Below, in pieces: positions 28,562 to 39,467 of a stretch of 64,000 nt of DNA. A program made the translations under genes and the position numbers. How positions within the stretch are numbered: position 1 is the stretch's first letter; every line of letters begins with the position of its first letter. Below the pieces are notes generated by a model that ran no database searches, was not told the DNA's origin, and saw nothing but the letters and a program-made list of their open reading frames with translations. The stretch comes from Anaerococcus sp. (GTDB lineage: Bacteria; Bacillota; Clostridia; Tissierellales; Peptoniphilaceae), in the NCBI GenBank assembly GCA_022780515.1, contig JALEUV010000066.1:1-64000 (forward strand), read 5' to 3'.

Positions 28562-30661
28562 ATGGACATTACAAATATTTTATCAAAAGAACTAAATATT
28601 AAAGAAAACAATATAGACAATGTTATCAAACTCCTAGATGAAGGTTCAACCGTAGCCTTCATAGCGAGATATAGAAAGGAAGTAACTGGTAACCTTAACG
28701 ATGCCGAGATAAGAGATATAGAAAAAAATCTGAGTAAACTTAGAAATATCGAAAAAAGGCAAGAAGAGATTATAAAGTCTATAGATACCAAGGGTAAGCT
28801 AACAGAGGAATTAAAAAATCAAATACTAGAAACTAATTCCCTTACTATCCTTGAAGACATCTACGCTCCCTACAAGTCAAAAAGAAAGACAAGGGCAGAT
28901 ATTGCAAGAGAGCTTGGCCTTGATGAATTACTTAAGGCTATACTGACTTCTGCAAAGTCAAATGAAGAAGCTCTAGACCTAGCTAGGGACTACCTAAGTG
29001 AGGACCTAGAAGATCCTAATGAAGCAGTTGCAAGGGCCATGGATATTTTGGCAGAAGATATTGCAAATACCATAGAGGCCAGAAATATTATTAGGCGAGA
29101 TGGTTTTGTGAGGGCAAGGCTTAAGGTTAGTGAAAAAGACGATGAAGACAAGCTCTATGCCAATTACTATGACTTCAATAAAAAACTTAGGGAGACTAAG
29201 CCCTTCCAAATCCTTGCCATAAACCGAGGAGAAAGGGACAAGGCACTTAGCGTAAAGGTTGAATTTAGTGATGAATATAACAAAAAACTAATTGGAGATA
29301 TTTTCAAAAAGGACAAAGACTATAATGGCTACCAGAGGGAATTTCTAGATGCTGCAGTTGATGATGCCTACAAAAGGTTGATGCTTCCGTCTATAGCCAA
29401 TGAAATGAGGTCCTACCTAACAGAAAATGCTGAAGATGAGTCAATACAAGTTTTTGGCAAGAATCTAAAGCCTTACCTCTTGCAAAGACCTATCAAGGGG
29501 CAAAACCTTATTGGCCTAGATCCTGGTTTTAGGACAGGCTGTAAGGTAGCTGTAGTAGATAAAAACGGTAAGTACCTTGATTCTACTGTGATTTATCCGG
29601 TAGAGCCTCATAATAAGGAAAGGGAAGCTATTGATACCCTAAAATCGCTCATCGAAAAATACGATGTAAGTCTAATCGCCCTGGGCAATGCTACGGCTTC
29701 AAGGCAAACAGAGATAGTTGTAAATAAGCTCTTGAAAGAAATAGATGGGGTTAGCTATGCTGTAGTCAACGAAGCGGGTGCTTCAGTATATTCTGCTTCA
29801 GAGCTGGGCGAAAAAGAGTTTCCGGACCTTGATGTAACTATTAGGGGAGCTATCTCCATGGCTAGACGTCTCCAAGACCCTATGGCAGAGCTTGTTAAAA
29901 TCGAACCCAAGCACATAGGAGTTGGCCAATACCAACACGACTTAAATGAGAAAAAGCTAGACGAAGAATTATCCAAGGTCGTAGAAGATGCAGTAAATGA
30001 GGTGGGGGTCAACATAAATAATGCCTCCTACAAGCTCTTATCCTATGTATCAGGCTTAAATCAAAATCTAGCTTCAAGGATAGAAGAAGACTTCAAGGAA
30101 GGAAAACTTGTCTATAGGAAGGACCTCAAAAAAGTCAAGGGCCTTGGCGATAAGACCTATAAGCTAGCTGCAGGCTTTCTTAGGTTTCCGGACTCTCCTG
30201 AACTTCTAGACAATACTGCAGTCCACCCAGAATCCTATAAGGTAGCTAAGAAACTTATCGGTAAGGACCTAGATGAGATAAACCTAGAAGCTACTAGCAA
30301 AGACCTTGAAGTAGGCCTACCGACCCTAATAGATATAATAGAAGAATTAAAGAAGCCTGGCCGAGACCCTAGGGATGAAAATCCTGAAGTCATAACCCAA
30401 CAAGAGATTATGGACATAAAGGACTTAAAAGAGGGTATGGTATTAAAAGGCAAGGTTCGCAATATAACCGATTTTGGTGCCTTTATTGATATAGGTGTTG
30501 GTATAGATGGCCTAATCCATATATCAAATATTTCAAATAAATTTATCAAAAATCCAAACGAAGTATTAACAAATTCACAAATAGTTGATGTAAAAGTAAT
30601 AGAAGTAGATAGGCAAAAGGAAAGAATAGGCCTATCAATGAAAGATGTAGGTAAAAAATGA
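28562..30661 (+). CDS. tex: Tex-like RNA-binding transcription accessory protein
   Basis: VAFIARYRKEVTGNL; GLDPGFRTGCK; C-terminal S1 domain VRNITDFGAFIDIGVGIDGLIHIS. Confidence 0.96.
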   Translation: MDITNILSKELNIKENNIDNVIKLLDEGSTVAFIARYRKEVTGNLNDAEIRDIEKNLSKLRNIEKRQEEIIKSIDTKGKLTEELKNQILETNSLTILEDIYAPYKSKRKTRADIARELGLDELLKAILTSAKSNEEALDLARDYLSEDLEDPNEAVARAMDILAEDIANTIEARNIIRRDGFVRARLKVSEKDDEDKLYANYYDFNKKLRETKPFQILAINRGERDKALSVKVEFSDEYNKKLIGDIFKKDKDYNGYQREFLDAAVDDAYKRLMLPSIANEMRSYLTENAEDESIQVFGKNLKPYLLQRPIKGQNLIGLDPGFRTGCKVAVVDKNGKYLDSTVIYPVEPHNKEREAIDTLKSLIEKYDVSLIALGNATASRQTEIVVNKLLKEIDGVSYAVVNEAGASVYSASELGEKEFPDLDVTIRGAISMARRLQDPMAELVKIEPKHIGVGQYQHDLNEKKLDEELSKVVEDAVNEVGVNINNASYKLLSYVSGLNQNLASRIEEDFKEGKLVYRKDLKKVKGLGDKTYKLAAGFLRFPDSPELLDNTAVHPESYKVAKKLIGKDLDEINLEATSKDLEVGLPTLIDIIEELKKPGRDPRDENPEVITQQEIMDIKDLKEGMVLKGKVRNITDFGAFIDIGVGIDGLIHISNISNKFIKNPNEVLTNSQIVDVKVIEVDRQKERIGLSMKDVGKK

Positions 30662-32379
30662 GATTATCAAAATATTATATGCCAACCCTAAGAGAAGATC
30701 CTGTAGATAGCGAAACAGCTAGCCACAAACTCTTGGTAAGGGGTGCATTTATTAGAAAACAATCAAGTGGTATCTATACATTTCTACCACTAGGCAAAAA
30801 AGTTATTAACAAAATAGAAGCTATTATCAGGGATGAGATGGAAAAGTATGACAGTATAGAAGTTCAAACTTCCATCCTCCAAACTAGAGAAATCTGGGAT
30901 AAGTCTGGTAGGTGGGAAACCTTCGGCCCAGAAATGTTTAAACTACAAGACAGACACGACAGGCAATACTGCCTAGGACCCACTGCAGAAGAAGCCTTTA
31001 CTGACCTAATTAAGGATGAGCTAAGCTCTTATAAGCAATTACCAGTCAACCTCTACCAAATTGTATCCAAGTTTAGGGATGAAAAAAGACCAAGATTTGG
31101 AATAAATAGGTCTAGGGACTTCATAATGAAGGACGGATATTCCTTCGATGCTGATGAGAAGGGACTAGAAGAATCCTACCAAAAAATGTGGGATGCCTAT
31201 AGTGAAGTATTCGAGAGACTGGGCCTTGAAATAAAAATAGTAGAAGGTGATTCTGGTTCTATGGGTGGTAGGAAGAGTCACGAATTTATAGCCCTTTCTG
31301 AAACTGGTGAAGGAGTCATCCTCTATACCGATAATTCTGATTACGCAGCGACTGACGAAAAGGCTAGGATAAAGATAGACTTTGAAGAAAAGGAAGAAAA
31401 GAGCCTAGAACTTGTAGAAACCAAGGACCTAAAAACTATAGAAGAAGTAAGTAAGTACTTAGGAGAAGACCCTAAAAACTTTGCCAAGGCTGTCGACTTA
31501 TCTGTAAATGGTGAGCCACTTCTAGTATTTATCCCAGGAGATAGAGACCTCAACATGGCAAAACTAATATCCTATCTAGAAGTTCCTGAGCATGAGATTG
31601 AAATTCTTGATGATGAAAATATAACTAGGGTGACTGGAGCCAAACCAGGCTTTACAGGACCAATTAACCTTAAGGATAGTGAAGTAAGGGTCCTAATTGA
31701 TGAGTCTTTGACAAAGAATAAAAACCTAGTAGTAGGTGCGAATAAAACAGACTACCACTACAAAAACGCCAACTACGGAAGGGACTTTGAAGGAGAAGTA
31801 GTAGAAGACCTTATCACAGCAAAAGAAGGCGATATGGCCTATGATGGATCAGGAGTTCTTAAGGCTAAGAGGGGAATAGAAGTCGGTAATATCTTCCAAT
31901 TAGGTACAAAGTATAGTGATACCATCGGTGCCTACTTCCTAGATGAAAATGGTAAGCAAAAGCCATTTATTATGGGATCCTATGGTATAGGAGTATCAAG
32001 GTCAGTAAGCGCTATAGTTGAACAACACCATGACGATAAGGGCATAATCTGGCCAACAGCTGTTGCACCATTTGAAGTAATAATTACTGTGGTAAATACC
32101 AAAAAAGAAGACCAAGTAGCCCTAGCAGAAAAAATCTATGATGAGCTAAGAAGCCAAAGAATTGATGTCCTCCTCGATGATAGGAAAGAAAGGGCTGGAG
32201 TTAAGTTTAATGACAGAGACCTTATCGGAATTCCTTATAGGATAACTGTTGGTAAGGATGCAAGTGATAATATAATAGAGTATTCTACAAGAGCTAATAT
32301 GGAAAAACAAAATATTAGCCCAGAGGATGCCATTAGCAAGATAGTAGAAAGCATTAAATCAGACCTTACATTTAAGTAG
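30658..32379 (+). CDS. proS: proline--tRNA ligase (bacterial type with editing insertion)
   Basis: GPEMFKLQDRHDRQYCLGPTAEEAFTDL; MGSYGIGVSRSVSA. Confidence 0.97.
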   Translation: MRLSKYYMPTLREDPVDSETASHKLLVRGAFIRKQSSGIYTFLPLGKKVINKIEAIIRDEMEKYDSIEVQTSILQTREIWDKSGRWETFGPEMFKLQDRHDRQYCLGPTAEEAFTDLIKDELSSYKQLPVNLYQIVSKFRDEKRPRFGINRSRDFIMKDGYSFDADEKGLEESYQKMWDAYSEVFERLGLEIKIVEGDSGSMGGRKSHEFIALSETGEGVILYTDNSDYAATDEKARIKIDFEEKEEKSLELVETKDLKTIEEVSKYLGEDPKNFAKAVDLSVNGEPLLVFIPGDRDLNMAKLISYLEVPEHEIEILDDENITRVTGAKPGFTGPINLKDSEVRVLIDESLTKNKNLVVGANKTDYHYKNANYGRDFEGEVVEDLITAKEGDMAYDGSGVLKAKRGIEVGNIFQLGTKYSDTIGAYFLDENGKQKPFIMGSYGIGVSRSVSAIVEQHHDDKGIIWPTAVAPFEVIITVVNTKKEDQVALAEKIYDELRSQRIDVLLDDRKERAGVKFNDRDLIGIPYRITVGKDASDNIIEYSTRANMEKQNISPEDAISKIVESIKSDLTFK

Positions 32380-32425
32380 ATTTATGGTATTATGAATATA
32401 GGAAAAATTAAATCAAGGAGTTAAT

Positions 32426-33289
32426 ATGTTAGTAAATGCAAAAGAAATGTTATATAATGCTTACGAAAATGGATATGCCATAGGACATTTTAATACAAAC
32501 AACTTAGAATGGACCAAGGCTATCCTCCTCGCTGCAGAAGAGAAGAAAACCCCAGTTATAATCGCTACTTCAGAAGGGGCTAGCAAGTACATGGGAGGAT
32601 TTAAGGTAGTAGCAGAGCTAGTTAAGGCTATGCATGATGGACTAGGAATCACTGTTCCAGTTGCTATCCACCTAGATCATGGTTCTTATGAAGGAGCTAA
32701 GGCTTGTATAGAAGCTGGCTTTACTTCAGTAATGTTTGACGGATCTCACTTCCCACTAGAAGAAAACTTAGAAAAAACAAAGGAAATCGTAGAACTTGCT
32801 CATAGCAAGGGAATTTCTGTAGAAGCTGAAGTTGGTGGTATAGGTGGTACCGAAGACGGAGTAACTTCTTCAGGAGAAGTAGCTGATGTTGAAGAATGTA
32901 AACAAATTGCTGCTTGTGGTATAGACTTCTTGGCAGCTGGAATTGGTAACATCCATGGTGTATATCCTGATGATTGGGAAGGATTAAACTTTGATGTACT
33001 AAAAGAAATATCTGATGCTGTAAAAATGCCTATAGTTCTCCATGGTGGTACTGGTATTCCTGATGAACAAATTAAAAAGGCAATTAGCCTTGGTGTTTCA
33101 AAAATCAATGTAAACACAGAATGTCAACTTGTATTTGCTGAAGCTACTAGAAAATATATAGAAGCTGGCAAGGACCTAGAAGGCAAGGGATTTGACCCTA
33201 GAAAACTACTTGCAGATGGTACTCAAGCTATAATCGATAAGGTCGAAGAAAAAATCGATATGTTTGGATCAGCAAACACTGCAAAATAG
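32426..33289 (+). CDS. fba: class II fructose-bisphosphate aldolase
   Basis: HLDHGSYEGAKACIEAGFTSVMFDGSH; HGGTGIPD; INVNTE. Confidence 0.96.
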   Translation: MLVNAKEMLYNAYENGYAIGHFNTNNLEWTKAILLAAEEKKTPVIIATSEGASKYMGGFKVVAELVKAMHDGLGITVPVAIHLDHGSYEGAKACIEAGFTSVMFDGSHFPLEENLEKTKEIVELAHSKGISVEAEVGGIGGTEDGVTSSGEVADVEECKQIAACGIDFLAAGIGNIHGVYPDDWEGLNFDVLKEISDAVKMPIVLHGGTGIPDEQIKKAISLGVSKINVNTECQLVFAEATRKYIEAGKDLEGKGFDPRKLLADGTQAIIDKVEEKIDMFGSANTAK

Positions 33290-33300
33290 GAAGAGTTAGT

Positions 33301-33326
33301 GAGGGTCTTTGGGCCCTCCTTTTTTA
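33301..33326 (+). terminator. Rho-independent terminator after fba
   Basis: gagggtc-tttg-ggccctc stem then T-run. Confidence 0.8.
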
Positions 33327-33334
33327 TAAAAATT

Positions 33335-34639
33335 ATGGAAAATTTAAAAGAAAAAAAACTTCCTGAACTTAGGGAGATTGCTAAGGACCTAGGAATTACA
33401 TCTATAACTAAGTATAGGAAGGATGAACTGATAAAACTAATAGAAGAAGCTAAAGAAAATGAAGAAGTTGAGAAGAAAGAACAGGCAGAAAATGACCTAG
33501 GAGCCAAATTTGACTGCCAAGGGATCCTTGTTATCTTACCTGATGGCTATGGCTTTTTGAGAACTTCTTTATACGAAAGTGGCGATGATGATATATATGT
33601 ACCACCTAAGCAAATCAAGATGTTTAGGCTAAAAACAGGTGATTATATTACAGGAATAGCTAGAGAAAAACACGCTAGAGATAAGTTTGCACCCCTAATT
33701 TTTGTAAGTGATGTTAATGGCATCAAGCCAGGTGAAGCCTTTAATAGGCCTTTATTTGAAGATTTAACTCCGATTTATCCAAATGAAAGAATTAGTCTAG
33801 AAAATTCCAAAGATAATATTTCTGAAAGAATCATAGATATTTTAAGTCCAATAGGCCGAGGTCAAAGAGGCCTAATCGTATCCCAACCTAAGGCTGGAAA
33901 AACAACCCTAATCAAAGGCATAGAAAGAGCTATCGAAAAAAATTATGATGATATAAAAATCATAGTCTTATTAATTGACGAAAGACCTGAAGAAGTAACA
34001 GACTTTATTAGGTATGTCAATGAATATAGGGATGGACAAAATGAGTTAATGAGGACAGAAGTTGCTGCATCAACCTTCGATAAACCTCCTCAAAACCATA
34101 TAGACATGGCTGAGATGGTCTTAGAAAGAGCTAAGCGATTTGTAGAGGGAGGTAAGGATGTTATAATCCTCCTGGACTCTATAACCAGGCTTGCCAGAGC
34201 CTACAATATTATGACACCTCAATCTGGTAGGACCCTATCAGGAGGACTAGATCCTCTAGCCTTAGTTGGCCCTAAGCAATTCTTTGGAGCCGCTAGAAAC
34301 ATAGAAGATGGGGGATCGCTCACCATACTTGCTACAGCCCTAGTTGATACAGGATCAAGGATGGACGATATGATCTTTGAAGAGTTTAAGGGAACAGGCA
34401 ATATGGAAGTCCACCTAGATAGAAGACTTGCAGATAGGAGGATCTTCCCTGCAATAAATATCGAAAAATCATCAACCAGAAGGGAAGACTTGCTCTTAAG
34501 TAAAGAAGAGCTAGAAGCCAACTATAAGCTTAGAAATGGTGATAATTCAAGTGCAGAATCTATAGTAGAGCTTATAGATTGGATGAGAAGAACAGGATCT
34601 AACAAGCAATTCATTGATTTAATTAATAGTTCATTTTAA
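33335..34639 (+). CDS. rho: transcription termination factor Rho (start refined from 33299, which lies in the fba terminator)
   Basis: [50 protein letters not shown]. Confidence 0.97.
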   Translation: MENLKEKKLPELREIAKDLGITSITKYRKDELIKLIEEAKENEEVEKKEQAENDLGAKFDCQGILVILPDGYGFLRTSLYESGDDDIYVPPKQIKMFRLKTGDYITGIAREKHARDKFAPLIFVSDVNGIKPGEAFNRPLFEDLTPIYPNERISLENSKDNISERIIDILSPIGRGQRGLIVSQPKAGKTTLIKGIERAIEKNYDDIKIIVLLIDERPEEVTDFIRYVNEYRDGQNELMRTEVAASTFDKPPQNHIDMAEMVLERAKRFVEGGKDVIILLDSITRLARAYNIMTPQSGRTLSGGLDPLALVGPKQFFGAARNIEDGGSLTILATALVDTGSRMDDMIFEEFKGTGNMEVHLDRRLADRRIFPAINIEKSSTRREDLLLSKEELEANYKLRNGDNSSAESIVELIDWMRRTGSNKQFIDLINSSF

Positions 34640-34642
34640 GTC

Positions 34643-34671
34643 TTGAAATTAGAAAATACCTATGGTATAAT
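34643..34671 (+). promoter_or_regulatory. sigma-A promoter for rpmE
   Basis: TTGAAA - 17 nt - TATAAT with TGG extended -10. Confidence 0.75.
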
Positions 34672-34714
34672 TTATATTGCTTATTGAAAAGAGAAACGAA
34701 CAAGAGGTGTTTAG

Positions 34715-34918
34715 ATGAAAAAAGGACTACATCCAGAATACCACCAAGCTAAAGTTACCTGCATGACATGTGGAAATGAATTTACTGTAGGTTCTACTGA
34801 AGAAGAAATCAAGGTAGAAATTTGCAGCAATTGCCATCCATTTTATTCAGGTAAACAAAGAAATGCTGAACGTGGTGGAAATGTTGAGAAGTTTAACAAA
34901 AAATACGGCAGAAAATAA
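34715..34918 (+). CDS. rpmE: 50S ribosomal protein L31 (zinc-binding type)
   Basis: [23 protein letters not shown]...[12 protein letters not shown]. Confidence 0.97.
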   Translation: MKKGLHPEYHQAKVTCMTCGNEFTVGSTEEEIKVEICSNCHPFYSGKQRNAERGGNVEKFNKKYGRK

Positions 34919-34926
34919 TAGAATGG

Positions 34927-34955
34927 ATAAGGTAAGGAAACTTACCTTATTTTTT
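34927..34955 (+). terminator. Rho-independent terminator after rpmE
   Basis: ataaggtaag-gaaa-cttaccttat perfect 10 bp stem + T-run. Confidence 0.9.
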
Positions 34956-34964
34956 GTATAAATA

Positions 34965-35759
34965 ATGAAAACAAGAGATTACTTAAACAAAAATTATAAT
35001 GACACTTTAATAGCCCTAACCTACCTACTTGATAAGCCTAAGTCCTACATATTATTAAATCCAGACCTAGATTTAGATGAAGAGATAGAAAAATCACTTG
35101 ATAAGATCCTAGCTTTGAGGGAAAAGAACTATCCCCTCCAATATGCCATAGGCTACTGGGAATTTTATGGGATTAATTTTAAGGTAGACGAGCGAGCATT
35201 GATTCCACGATTTGAAACAGAAATAATAGTCGACTATATAATCAAGGGAGACTTTAAGAAGGATAGGATTTTAGACATTGGTACAGGGTCAGGAGCTATC
35301 GCCCTAAGTCTAGGAGAAAACTTAAAGGACTCTGCTATAATCGGATCAGATATAGAAGATAAGGCCCTAGACCTTGCAAGTCTTAACAGATCTAGGCTAG
35401 GGATAAGCAATGTTGATTTTATTAAATCAGATTTATTTCAAAATATAGACTCGAAATTTGATATAATAGTTTCGAACCCACCCTACATCAAAAAAGAAGA
35501 CTATGAAAGGTTAGAAAAGGAGCTTTATTATGAACCCAAATCTGCCCTTTTAGCTGAAGATGAAGGACTATATTTTTATAAGAAAATTATAAAAGATGCC
35601 AAGGACTATCTAAATGATGGGGGATTACTAATTTTTGAAATTGGATATGACCAAAAATTAAAACTTATAGATCTTTTGAACAAATCCGATTTTAAAAATA
35701 TAATAAGTATGAAGGACTATAATGATTTTGATAGATTTATAGTAGCCAAGAAAGGATAA
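34965..35759 (+). CDS. prmC: peptide chain release factor N5-glutamine methyltransferase
   Basis: [27 protein letters not shown]; next to prfA. Confidence 0.95.
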   Translation: MKTRDYLNKNYNDTLIALTYLLDKPKSYILLNPDLDLDEEIEKSLDKILALREKNYPLQYAIGYWEFYGINFKVDERALIPRFETEIIVDYIIKGDFKKDRILDIGTGSGAIALSLGENLKDSAIIGSDIEDKALDLASLNRSRLGISNVDFIKSDLFQNIDSKFDIIVSNPPYIKKEDYERLEKELYYEPKSALLAEDEGLYFYKKIIKDAKDYLNDGGLLIFEIGYDQKLKLIDLLNKSDFKNIISMKDYNDFDRFIVAKKG

Positions 35760-35761
35760 GT

Positions 35762-36838
35762 ATGTTTGAAAATATTGAACACATAAAAGAAAATTATTTG
35801 GATCTTGAAAAGAAGATGATAGATCCAGAAGTAATGTCAGATATTTCTAAATTAACCAAGATAACTAGAGAGTACAACTCTTTAAAGCCAATAGTTGAAA
35901 AATATGAGCAAATCAAAGAAGCAGAAGCTATAATCGAAGAAAATAGAGAATTATTAAATGAAACTTCAGATAGCGAAATGGTTGAAATGCTCAAAGAAGA
36001 GATAAAAGAAAAAACAGAAGCCCTAGAAGGCTACAACGAAGAAATGAAAATTCTCCTTATTCCTAAGGACCCTAACGACTCAAGGGACGTTATAGTAGAA
36101 ATTCGTCCAGGTGCCGGTGGAGATGAAGCAGGCCTTTTTGCAGGAGACCTCTACAGGATGTATCATATGTATGCTGATAAGGAAGGCTACAAGACCGAAG
36201 ATATAGAAGTAACCAGTCAGGGTATAGGTGGTATCAAGGAAGCTACCTTTATGATAAGGGGAGAAGGAGCCTATTCAAGATTTAAATATGAGTCTGGAGT
36301 TCACAGGGTACAAAGGGTTCCAGAAACAGAATCAGGTGGCAGAATCCACACCTCTACTGCGACAGTTGCAGTACTCCCTGAAGTAGATGAAGTAGATGTC
36401 CATATAGACCCAAATGACATTAGAACAGATGTATTTAGGTCATCTGGTAATGGTGGTCAATCTGTAAATACAACAGACTCTGCAGTTAGACTTACCCATA
36501 TCCCTACAGGAATAGTAGTATCCATGCAAGATGAAAAGAGCCAAATTAAGAATAAGGAAAAGGCTATGAAGATCCTCCTTGCAAGAATTTATGAAATCGA
36601 AGAAGAAAAAAGAAACAAGGAAATAGCTGACAATAGGAAGAGCCAAGTTGGTACAGGAGATAGGAGTGAGAGGATTAGAACCTACAACTTCCCACAAGGG
36701 AGGATAACCGATCATAGGATCAACAAGACCATATATCAACTAGATGACTTCCTAAATGGTAATATAGGGGAAATGATAGATTCACTAATTACCGAAGACC
36801 AAGCTAGAAAACTTGAAAAGATAGGCGAGGAAGATTAG
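35762..36838 (+). CDS. prfA: peptide chain release factor 1
   Basis: [39 protein letters not shown]. Confidence 0.98.
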   Translation: MFENIEHIKENYLDLEKKMIDPEVMSDISKLTKITREYNSLKPIVEKYEQIKEAEAIIEENRELLNETSDSEMVEMLKEEIKEKTEALEGYNEEMKILLIPKDPNDSRDVIVEIRPGAGGDEAGLFAGDLYRMYHMYADKEGYKTEDIEVTSQGIGGIKEATFMIRGEGAYSRFKYESGVHRVQRVPETESGGRIHTSTATVAVLPEVDEVDVHIDPNDIRTDVFRSSGNGGQSVNTTDSAVRLTHIPTGIVVSMQDEKSQIKNKEKAMKILLARIYEIEEEKRNKEIADNRKSQVGTGDRSERIRTYNFPQGRITDHRINKTIYQLDDFLNGNIGEMIDSLITEDQARKLEKIGEED

Positions 36839-37771
36839 TTGTTCAAATTTTTGGCAGATAAATTTATAAAAAGTAAGGGGCTTATGTCAAAGTCTGACCT
36901 TAGGCTTTCCTACATATCCCTTTCGTCTATGGTTGGTATTGGGATAAATCTCTTGCTCTTTTTCGGCAAATTGATTCCAGGCCTACTAATATCATCCCAG
37001 GCTATCGTAAATGATGCCTTTAACAACCTATCAGACTCCCTGGCATCTATCATGGCCCTCTTTGGCTCATCTATTTCAAAAAAGCCGGCTGATAAGGAAC
37101 ACCCATTTGGCCATGGTAGGAGTGAGTATATAATAAGTATGCTAGTATCCATTGTGATTATGTATGTGGGTGTCTCACTTTTTATTAGCTCGATCATGTC
37201 ATTTGGGCAAAAAAAGGTCATAGTTTTGGACAAGATAACCCTAATAATCCTGCTAGTAAGTATTGGCTTTAAGGTTTATATTTATTTTTTGAATAAAAGT
37301 CTCGCCAAAAACTTAGATAGTGAACTAAACCATGGGGTCATGCTCGATGCGAGAAATGATATCCTGGCAACTTCATCTATTATGGTTGGAGTTTTTTTGC
37401 AAGGCTACATTTCCTTTAATATAGATGCTATACTCGGAGTGGTACTTGCCATATTTGTCTTTATGTCAGGCTTTGAGATGTTTATGGATACTTCAAAGAC
37501 CCTCATAGGAAAAAGGGTGGACCCTGAGATTGAAGCTAAAATAGCCAAAATCATTATGGCTGGCGAGTATGTAGAAGGCTACCATGACCTACAAATTCAT
37601 GAATATGGTAAGGGCAAAATGGCGGGATCATGCCATGTAGAAGTACCTGCCAACCTCACAGTAGATGTTGTCCATAGGTCCATAGATAAGATCGAAAAAG
37701 AAATTTATCAAAAAACAGGGGTTAGTATCACAATCCACATGGATCCGACCTACTGTTTAGTAGAAAATTAA
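36839..37771 (+). CDS. cation diffusion facilitator family transporter
   Basis: TTG start; multi-TM; NDAFNNLSDSLASIMAL; HPFGHGRSEYI. Confidence 0.93.
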   Translation: MFKFLADKFIKSKGLMSKSDLRLSYISLSSMVGIGINLLLFFGKLIPGLLISSQAIVNDAFNNLSDSLASIMALFGSSISKKPADKEHPFGHGRSEYIISMLVSIVIMYVGVSLFISSIMSFGQKKVIVLDKITLIILLVSIGFKVYIYFLNKSLAKNLDSELNHGVMLDARNDILATSSIMVGVFLQGYISFNIDAILGVVLAIFVFMSGFEMFMDTSKTLIGKRVDPEIEAKIAKIIMAGEYVEGYHDLQIHEYGKGKMAGSCHVEVPANLTVDVVHRSIDKIEKEIYQKTGVSITIHMDPTYCLVEN

Positions 37772-37784
37772 TGAAAGAAGCAAA

Positions 37785-38819
37785 ATGAAAACTCTAGTGG
37801 AAAAAATTGACGGTGAAAATATAAATAAAGATGTAATAAAAGATGGGGCAGAACTTATCAAAAAAGGTGAGCTTGTGGCCTTTCCAACAGAAACAGTCTA
37901 CGGCCTTGGAGCATCAGGCCTAGATGCAAGGGCCTGTGAGAATATCTTCAAGGTTAAAAATAGACCTGCTGACAATCCTCTCATTCTTCATATTTCTTCT
38001 ATAGATATGTTATATACTTTAGTAGGTGAAGTAAGTGAAGATGCCAAAAAATTAATGGATCTTTGGCCAGGTCCCTTGACCATGGTCTTCAAAAAATCAG
38101 ACATCATACCCGATATCGTAACTGCTGGTGGAGATACGGTTGCTATAAGATTTCCAGAAAATAAGATAGCTCACGAGCTTATCAAAGAAGCAAATCTCCC
38201 CATTGCAGCTCCTTCAGCCAATATCTCAGGTAGGCCATCACCTACCAATGCCGTAGATGTCTACTATGACCTAGAGGGAAAGATCCCCTTGATAATCGAT
38301 GGAGGTCCTTCTAATATTGGTATAGAATCGACTGTTATCGATATGTCTGAGGAGATACCAACAATCCTTAGGCCGGGATTTTATACCTACGAGTTTATTA
38401 GGGAAATCCTACCTCATGTTATCCTGGATGATGCCCTAGTTGATGATAAGAAAATTCCTAAATCCCCAGGGCAAAAGTATAGGCACTATGCTCCAAAGGC
38501 TAAGATGAAGATATTTGTAGGAGATAAGGCGAGTGAGACAATATTTGATATCGCTACTGAGCAAAGTAATCAAGGCATTAAGGTTGGTATTCTTACCTTT
38601 GAAGATAATATTGACAGGTTTAAGGATTTTTATACCATATCCTTTGGCCAAAGGTCAGACCTTAGGTATATGAGTCATATCTTATTTACAGCCCTTAGGC
38701 AAATGGATAGAGAAGGCGTAGATATAATCTTGGCAGAAGGAGTTAATGAGAAAAACTTGGGTAAGAGTATAATGAATAGAATGAAGAAGTCTGCTTCAGG
38801 AAATATAGAATATTTATAG
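37785..38819 (+). CDS. L-threonylcarbamoyladenylate synthase (Sua5 type)
   Basis: PTETVYGLGASG; KNRPADNPLILHI; IAAPSANISGRPSPT; C-terminal Sua5 domain. Confidence 0.94.
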   Translation: MKTLVEKIDGENINKDVIKDGAELIKKGELVAFPTETVYGLGASGLDARACENIFKVKNRPADNPLILHISSIDMLYTLVGEVSEDAKKLMDLWPGPLTMVFKKSDIIPDIVTAGGDTVAIRFPENKIAHELIKEANLPIAAPSANISGRPSPTNAVDVYYDLEGKIPLIIDGGPSNIGIESTVIDMSEEIPTILRPGFYTYEFIREILPHVILDDALVDDKKIPKSPGQKYRHYAPKAKMKIFVGDKASETIFDIATEQSNQGIKVGILTFEDNIDRFKDFYTISFGQRSDLRYMSHILFTALRQMDREGVDIILAEGVNEKNLGKSIMNRMKKSASGNIEYL

Positions 38820-38828
38820 GAGATAGTT

Positions 38829-39458
38829 ATGGGAAAAGTACATGTATTAGACCATCCGGTAATTAAACATAAGATAACAATACTAAGAGATAAAAATACA
38901 GGTTCTAATGAATTTAGATCTATCGTTACTGAAATAGGTATGATTTTAGCTTATGAAGCTACTAAGGATTTGGAGCTTGAAGAATTTGAAGTAGAAACAC
39001 CAATTACAAGGGCTACTGGTTATAGACTTGCAGGTAAAAAACTTAGCGTAGTTCCAATTTTGAGGGCAGGTCTTGGTATGGTAGATGGTGTATTGGAAGT
39101 AATCCCAGCAGCCAAAATCGGCCATATTGGTATGTATAGGAATGAAGAAACCCTTCAACCAGTAGAGTACTACTGCAAACTTCCAAATGATATAGAAAAA
39201 AGAGAAATCCTTGTTGTAGATCCAATGGTTGCTACAGGAGGATCTGTAGATGATGCCGTAACTAGACTTAAAGAAAGAGGATGCAAATACATCAAGCTTC
39301 TATGCATAATAGCTGCACCAGAAGGTATAAAGGTTCTTAGTGAAAAGCATCCTGATGTTGATATCTACTGTGCCCAACTAGATGAGCATTTAAATGAAAA
39401 TGGATATATAGTTCCTGGTTTGGGAGATGCTGGTGATAGGTTGTTTGGAACTAAGTAA
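38829..39458 (+). CDS. upp: uracil phosphoribosyltransferase
   Basis: [46 protein letters not shown]. Confidence 0.97.
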   Translation: MGKVHVLDHPVIKHKITILRDKNTGSNEFRSIVTEIGMILAYEATKDLELEEFEVETPITRATGYRLAGKKLSVVPILRAGLGMVDGVLEVIPAAKIGHIGMYRNEETLQPVEYYCKLPNDIEKREILVVDPMVATGGSVDDAVTRLKERGCKYIKLLCIIAAPEGIKVLSEKHPDVDIYCAQLDEHLNENGYIVPGLGDAGDRLFGTK

Positions 39459-39467
39459 GGAAATACT

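Noticed and set aside
30560-30660. T-box riboswitch for proS
   Set aside because: proS overlaps the end of tex with no leader; no T-box motif seen
33299-33334. GTG-started N-terminal extension of Rho (MRVFGPSFFIKI)
   Set aside because: Encoded by the fba terminator hairpin; ATG at 33335 gives the usual Rho N-terminus
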